From Burkholderiales bacterium (GTDB taxonomy: Bacteria; Pseudomonadota; Gammaproteobacteria; Burkholderiales; Burkholderiaceae_C), in the NCBI GenBank assembly GCA_025363275.1, contig JANYEE010000178.1, forward strand, positions 1 to 37,270: a stretch of DNA of 37,270 nucleotides, given 5' to 3'. The position numbers and the translations under genes are program-made. Position 1 is the first letter of the stretch, and each line of letters opens with the position of its first letter. Below the pieces are notes generated by a model. It searched no databases. It was not told the origin of the DNA and worked only from the letters and a program-made list of their open reading frames with translations. Shown piece by piece: positions 34,190-37,270 of this stretch.

Positions 34190-36472
34190 CTAGAAGCTGG
34201 CCTTGAACTGCACGCCATAACTGCGTGGCTCGTTCAAGATGCCGGTCAGGTTGTCAAAGTCGATCGCTGCAACCACTTGCTGCTGGTTGGTGATGTTACG
34301 ACCATAGACAGCCACTTCGTACCGACCATCCGCCCAGGAGTAGCCCACGCGCAAGCCGCCCTCCAGTGAGCGCTTGGCGCGGTATTCTTTGGCCTCATAC
34401 AAGAACATGTTGTACTCGTCCTTGTAAGCCCAATCCGTCAGCACATACAGATCACCGTTACCTACCGAGGTGGTGTACTTCAGCGTCCAGTTGGCCACCC
34501 ACTTGGGTGCGCGAGGCAGTGGGTTGCCCCCGATCAGTACCGTTCCCGCTACAGGACCCGGCTTGCTGGTCACCGTGCAGCCGGTGTTTGCCTGCAGGAA
34601 CTGGAAGTTGGCGTTGCCGCAAGGTGATACAAACAGCGTGGCGTCCTTGATCTCGGTGTCGTTGTAACTCAGGCCGATGCTGGTCTTCCAGTCGCGGGCG
34701 ATGATGGCTTGGGCATCCAGCTCAAAGCCCTGTCCCACAGCCTCTTTGGCATTGACTAAACGGTTCTGATTGACCGCGCCACTGCCTGCAGTGAGCTGTA
34801 GGTCTTTGACGGTATAACTAAACACAGTACCGCTAATGCGGGCCGTCTTATCCAATACATCGGCCTTGAAGCCCGCCTCGAACGACAAGGCCTTTTCGGC
34901 TGTAGCCTGGGAGATGGTGTCGGCAAACAAAATACGGCCCTGAATACTAGGTGCACGGTAGCCAGTGGCGACGCGGGTAAACACGGACACGTCTTTGCTC
35001 AAGGTGTAATTGGCACCCAGGTCCCAACTCCAATCGGTCGCCTCCGGGTTGGCCGTGATGGGGGCCAACTTGGTAAACGCCGCAGAAGCGTCACGCGATG
35101 CATCAAACTTTTTCTTATCGTCGGTGTAGCGTAAACCGCCTCGAATCTTCAAGTCAGGCGTGACAGCGTAATTCAAACTGCCGAATGCGGCCCACGATGT
35201 CGTGTCCTGGTGTTGCACGGCGTAGCCGTTTTGCGGATCACCCGGCGCAAAGGTGTCGTAGTTGAAGCTGTCCACCTGCAAGGTTTCGTTGAAGTAATAC
35301 AGGCCACCAATCCATTGCAAAGCGTCTTTTGTGGTCGACTGCACACGAAACTCCTGCGTGGTCTGCTTCAGATTGGGCATACCGTCAGCGGTTTGCGCGT
35401 CAAACGGAATCAACGATGGCTGACCGGGATAGCTCGGGCCATCTGGCTTTCCGCCAAAGCGGCTACCAAAGCCACCATCGACGTCACCACGGCTGTAAAA
35501 CTTGGCAGTGTCATACGCGGTAATCGAATGCACTGTGTAGCCATCCAGATCCCAACGCAGACGGGCGCTGGCGCCGCTGGATTGCAGGGTCTGGCTGTTG
35601 TAACCGTCGGTGGGGTAATAACTGGCATCAAAGCCATCGACTAACTCGTTGGTGCCACGCTTGATGATGTTCGCGCGAAAGGTGGTGGCAGTGCCTTTGT
35701 AATCGCGGCCATGCACATTGAACAAACCATTGAAGCCGCCGTTTTTGTAAGCAGCCTGAATACGCACAGCTTTGTCGTCGTAGCCTTCCAAGTCTTTGGT
35801 CGCATCAGGCAGCGGGTTGTGCACGCGGTCGTTGGCGCGCTGCATCAGCACAGCGGCCCGCATCGACCAGTCTGGGCCCATAGGGGAGTTGACAGCGGCC
35901 TCAACATTGACGGCACCGTTGTTGCCTATACCCACGTTGGCATAGCCTTCAAAGCGTTTGCCAGGTTTGACCGAATCAAACTTCATCACACCCGCGGGTG
36001 AGTTGCGGCCAAACAAGGTGCCCTGCGGGCCCCGCAACACTTCAACTTGCTCGATGTCAAAAACTGGGAAGCCTTTGAGCATGGGGCTTTCTTGCACCAC
36101 GTCGTCATAAACTAAGCCTACGGGCTGCGATGCGTTCAAATCAAAATCGGTATTGCCCAAACCACGGATGTAGAAACGCGGGAACGTACGGCCAAAGTCA
36201 GATTCAATATTCAAGCTCGGCACACGCCCGGACAGCGCGCGAATGTCTTGCCCGCTGGCGCTGAGCGTGTCCAGGGTCTCGGGGTTGAACGTAGAGATGG
36301 ATTGCGGAACTTCCTTGATGTTTTCTGAGCGGCGCGCCCCAGTCACGATCACGGCTTGCAACTGACCGCTGTTGGCCGTTGCGTCATTCACCTGGGAGTG
36401 GGCTGACTGCATAGGGAAAGCAGCGGTAACCGCTACCGCTAATAGACTTAGTTTGATGGTTTTCTTTTTCAC
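34190..36472 (-). CDS. TonB-dependent outer-membrane receptor
   Basis: Outer-membrane 22-strand gated channel powered by TonB, 760 residues from the chosen start. A signal peptide (KKKTIKLSLLAVAVTAAFP, cleavage near AHS-Q) is followed by a TonB-box-like AVIVTG, the plug (VPQSISTFN, IRGLGNTDFDLNASQPVGLV, VEVLRGPQGTLFGRNSPAG) and a long barrel ending in VQFKASF. I prefer GTG 36472 because AAGGA lies eight bases upstream and the signal peptide starts at once; ATG 36499 would add nine residues and has a weaker site. A candidate promoter is at 36643-36671. The substrate is unknown: no siderophore, vitamin or sugar genes lie adjacent. An SDR gene on the same strand is upstream. Confidence 0.9.
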   Translation of the reverse strand: MKKKTIKLSLLAVAVTAAFPMQSAHSQVNDATANSGQLQAVIVTGARRSENIKEVPQSISTFNPETLDTLSASGQDIRALSGRVPSLNIESDFGRTFPRFYIRGLGNTDFDLNASQPVGLVYDDVVQESPMLKGFPVFDIEQVEVLRGPQGTLFGRNSPAGVMKFDSVKPGKRFEGYANVGIGNNGAVNVEAAVNSPMGPDWSMRAAVLMQRANDRVHNPLPDATKDLEGYDDKAVRIQAAYKNGGFNGLFNVHGRDYKGTATTFRANIIKRGTNELVDGFDASYYPTDGYNSQTLQSSGASARLRWDLDGYTVHSITAYDTAKFYSRGDVDGGFGSRFGGKPDGPSYPGQPSLIPFDAQTADGMPNLKQTTQEFRVQSTTKDALQWIGGLYYFNETLQVDSFNYDTFAPGDPQNGYAVQHQDTTSWAAFGSLNYAVTPDLKIRGGLRYTDDKKKFDASRDASAAFTKLAPITANPEATDWSWDLGANYTLSKDVSVFTRVATGYRAPSIQGRILFADTISQATAEKALSFEAGFKADVLDKTARISGTVFSYTVKDLQLTAGSGAVNQNRLVNAKEAVGQGFELDAQAIIARDWKTSIGLSYNDTEIKDATLFVSPCGNANFQFLQANTGCTVTSKPGPVAGTVLIGGNPLPRAPKWVANWTLKYTTSVGNGDLYVLTDWAYKDEYNMFLYEAKEYRAKRSLEGGLRVGYSWADGRYEVAVYGRNITNQQQVVAAIDFDNLTGILNEPRSYGVQFKASF

Positions 36473-36905
36473 GGAAACTGTCCTTTTGGTTGATGTCATG
36501 GGCCACTGCGCCACAACGGTCTCGTGCCAAGGCGCGAGACGGGAGGTGCGACGGCAGATTTCTTTGGGGAAAGCACTAAGCTGGTGCCGGTCGAAGTGCC
36601 CGCATTTTATGAGCACGCAACGAAGCACGCGTTCATGAAACATTTATGTCTTCTTGTTCGGCTGAAGTCAAGACTTTGCAAAGCAGGCCTGCAATCGTCT
36701 GCAAAATGATCGCTAAGCGTTGCAGATTTCAAACAGATTTTTTGTAAACGCGGACGTGATTGACCGTAAAAACAGCCATCTGTGTAATGTGTCAAATTTA
36801 TGTCAGCACCTTGACGTGCCTTGTGTCCCGTAAATAGTGCAAAGGCTTACGGCAACCCACACCGCCGCCCCAATTTGGACGCTAACGAAAAACCGCTTTC
36901 GCTGC
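36473..36905. other. Intergenic region upstream of the TonB-dependent receptor
   Basis: A 433-bp gap. It holds the candidate receptor promoter (36643-36671), small palindromes TTTGCAAA (36675-36682) and GCAGGCCTGC (36683-36692) directly upstream of the -35, and an AT-rich stretch to about 36810. Short open frames on both strands look like noise. No terminator for the SDR gene is clear. Confidence 0.6.
36643..36671 (-). promoter_or_regulatory. Candidate sigma-70 promoter of the TonB-dependent receptor gene
   Basis: On the minus strand, TTGACT (36671-36666), a 17-bp spacer, then CATAAA (36648-36643). The palindromes at 36675-36692 sit just upstream, where an activator or repressor could bind. 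Confidence 0.4.
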
Positions 36906-37270
36906 TTAAAACGTCCCTGGAAACGCTCCACCGTCAGCCAGTATGTTTTGGCCGGTGACGTAACCCGCCTGCACACTGCACAGAAACGCGCAGATGGCAC
37001 CAAACTCCTGGGGGTTGCCAAAGCGCCGGGCAGGTATGCCTTGTCGACGTTTGTCTTGTACGGCCTCCAACGTAGCGCCAGATTTGTCAGCGGCGTTTTG
37101 CAGGTTGGCCTGCAGGCGGTCAGTGTCAAAGGCGCCGGGCAGCAGGTTATTGATGGTGACGCCTTTCGCAGCCAGCCCGGAGCGCGCTACGCCAGCCACA
37201 AATCCGGTCAGGCCGCTGCGCGCGCCATTGGACAATCCCAGCGCATCAATCGGCGCCTTCACCGCGCTGG
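36906..37270 (-). CDS. SDR-family protein, 5'-partial, without the usual Tyr/Lys pair
   Basis: The C-terminal about 120 residues of a short-chain dehydrogenase-like protein; the frame runs off the right edge. AAKGVTINNLLPGAFDTDRL, RRFGNPQEFGAICAFLCS and YVTGQNILADGGAFPGTF are the normal SDR C-terminal motifs. Where classical SDRs have YxxxK followed by a helix, this protein reads LGLSNGARSGLTGFVAGVAR, giving Leu for the catalytic Tyr and Asn for the Lys. It may belong to a divergent SDR subgroup with altered chemistry or no catalysis. It is on the same strand as, and 433 bp upstream of, the TonB-dependent receptor gene. Confidence 0.85.
   Translation of the reverse strand, partial: SAVKAPIDALGLSNGARSGLTGFVAGVARSGLAAKGVTINNLLPGAFDTDRLQANLQNAADKSGATLEAVQDKRRQGIPARRFGNPQEFGAICAFLCSVQAGYVTGQNILADGGAFPGTF

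Overview
The window looks like a chromosomal segment of a betaproteobacterium of the order Burkholderiales, most likely family Comamonadaceae (Rhodoferax/Polaromonas-like). This is inferred from the moderately high G+C, the protein flavour, and the gene orders ftsK-lolA beside crp/trxB, rpmB-rpmG, ribF-ileS-lspA, and purN/htrA/DUF1653/RsmB-like. I could not run a database search. No tRNA, rRNA, CRISPR array, prophage or intact insertion sequence is visible.

Layout. 1-2650: alkylation repair (a 5'-truncated Ada/AlkA-type glycosylase and Ogt) followed by a DMT exporter with overlapping start. 2650-2954: a repeat-filled gap. 2955-7734: a DUF1345 membrane protein, then a GlpV-like (glycerol-type) periplasmic binding protein translationally coupled to a large sensor histidine kinase, with neither transporter genes nor a response regulator beside them. 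7697-11545 (minus): crp/fnr-type regulator, ftsK and lolA. 11652-13191 (plus): trxB, rpmB, rpmG. 13192-13682: a second repeat-filled gap. 13683-18921: fatty-acid desaturase, RsmB/NOP rRNA methyltransferase, DUF1653, HtrA/Deg protease, purN. 18990-22172: yceH and a two-gene acyl-CoA dehydrogenase resembling pimeloyl-CoA dehydrogenase PimC/PimD. 22191-25715 (minus): HNH protein, methylglyoxal synthase and DUF1631 protein. 25921-30482: ribF-ileS-lspA. 30485-33992: outer-membrane barrel, quinone oxidoreductase, DMT transporter, DJ-1/PfpI protein. 34190-37270 (minus): TonB-dependent receptor and a 5'-truncated SDR protein that lacks the usual catalytic Tyr/Lys.

The most unusual content is repetitive DNA. 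Family 1 has five copies of about 90-105 bp. Each has a long outer stem whose sequence differs completely from copy to copy but is always paired, a conserved purine-rich internal loop, and an inner GC hairpin that also differs but stays paired and always has a 3-nt loop. Two divergent pairs fill the intergenic gaps at 2.7 and 13.4 kb, and one copy is inserted in frame in the glycosylase gene. Family 2 has five copies plus a fragment. It supplies the signal-peptide coding region of lolA and the last codons and stop of purN. Family 3 is a short palindrome present twice. The nested covariation in Family 1 is the best candidate here for an undescribed structured element. The coupled binding protein and kinase is the best candidate for an undescribed protein-level sensing module.

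Most of the rest is housekeeping with familiar operon logic: ribosomal proteins with their own promoter and terminator, flavin synthesis next to Ile-tRNA synthetase and lipoprotein signal peptidase, and a chromosome translocase next to a lipoprotein chaperone.
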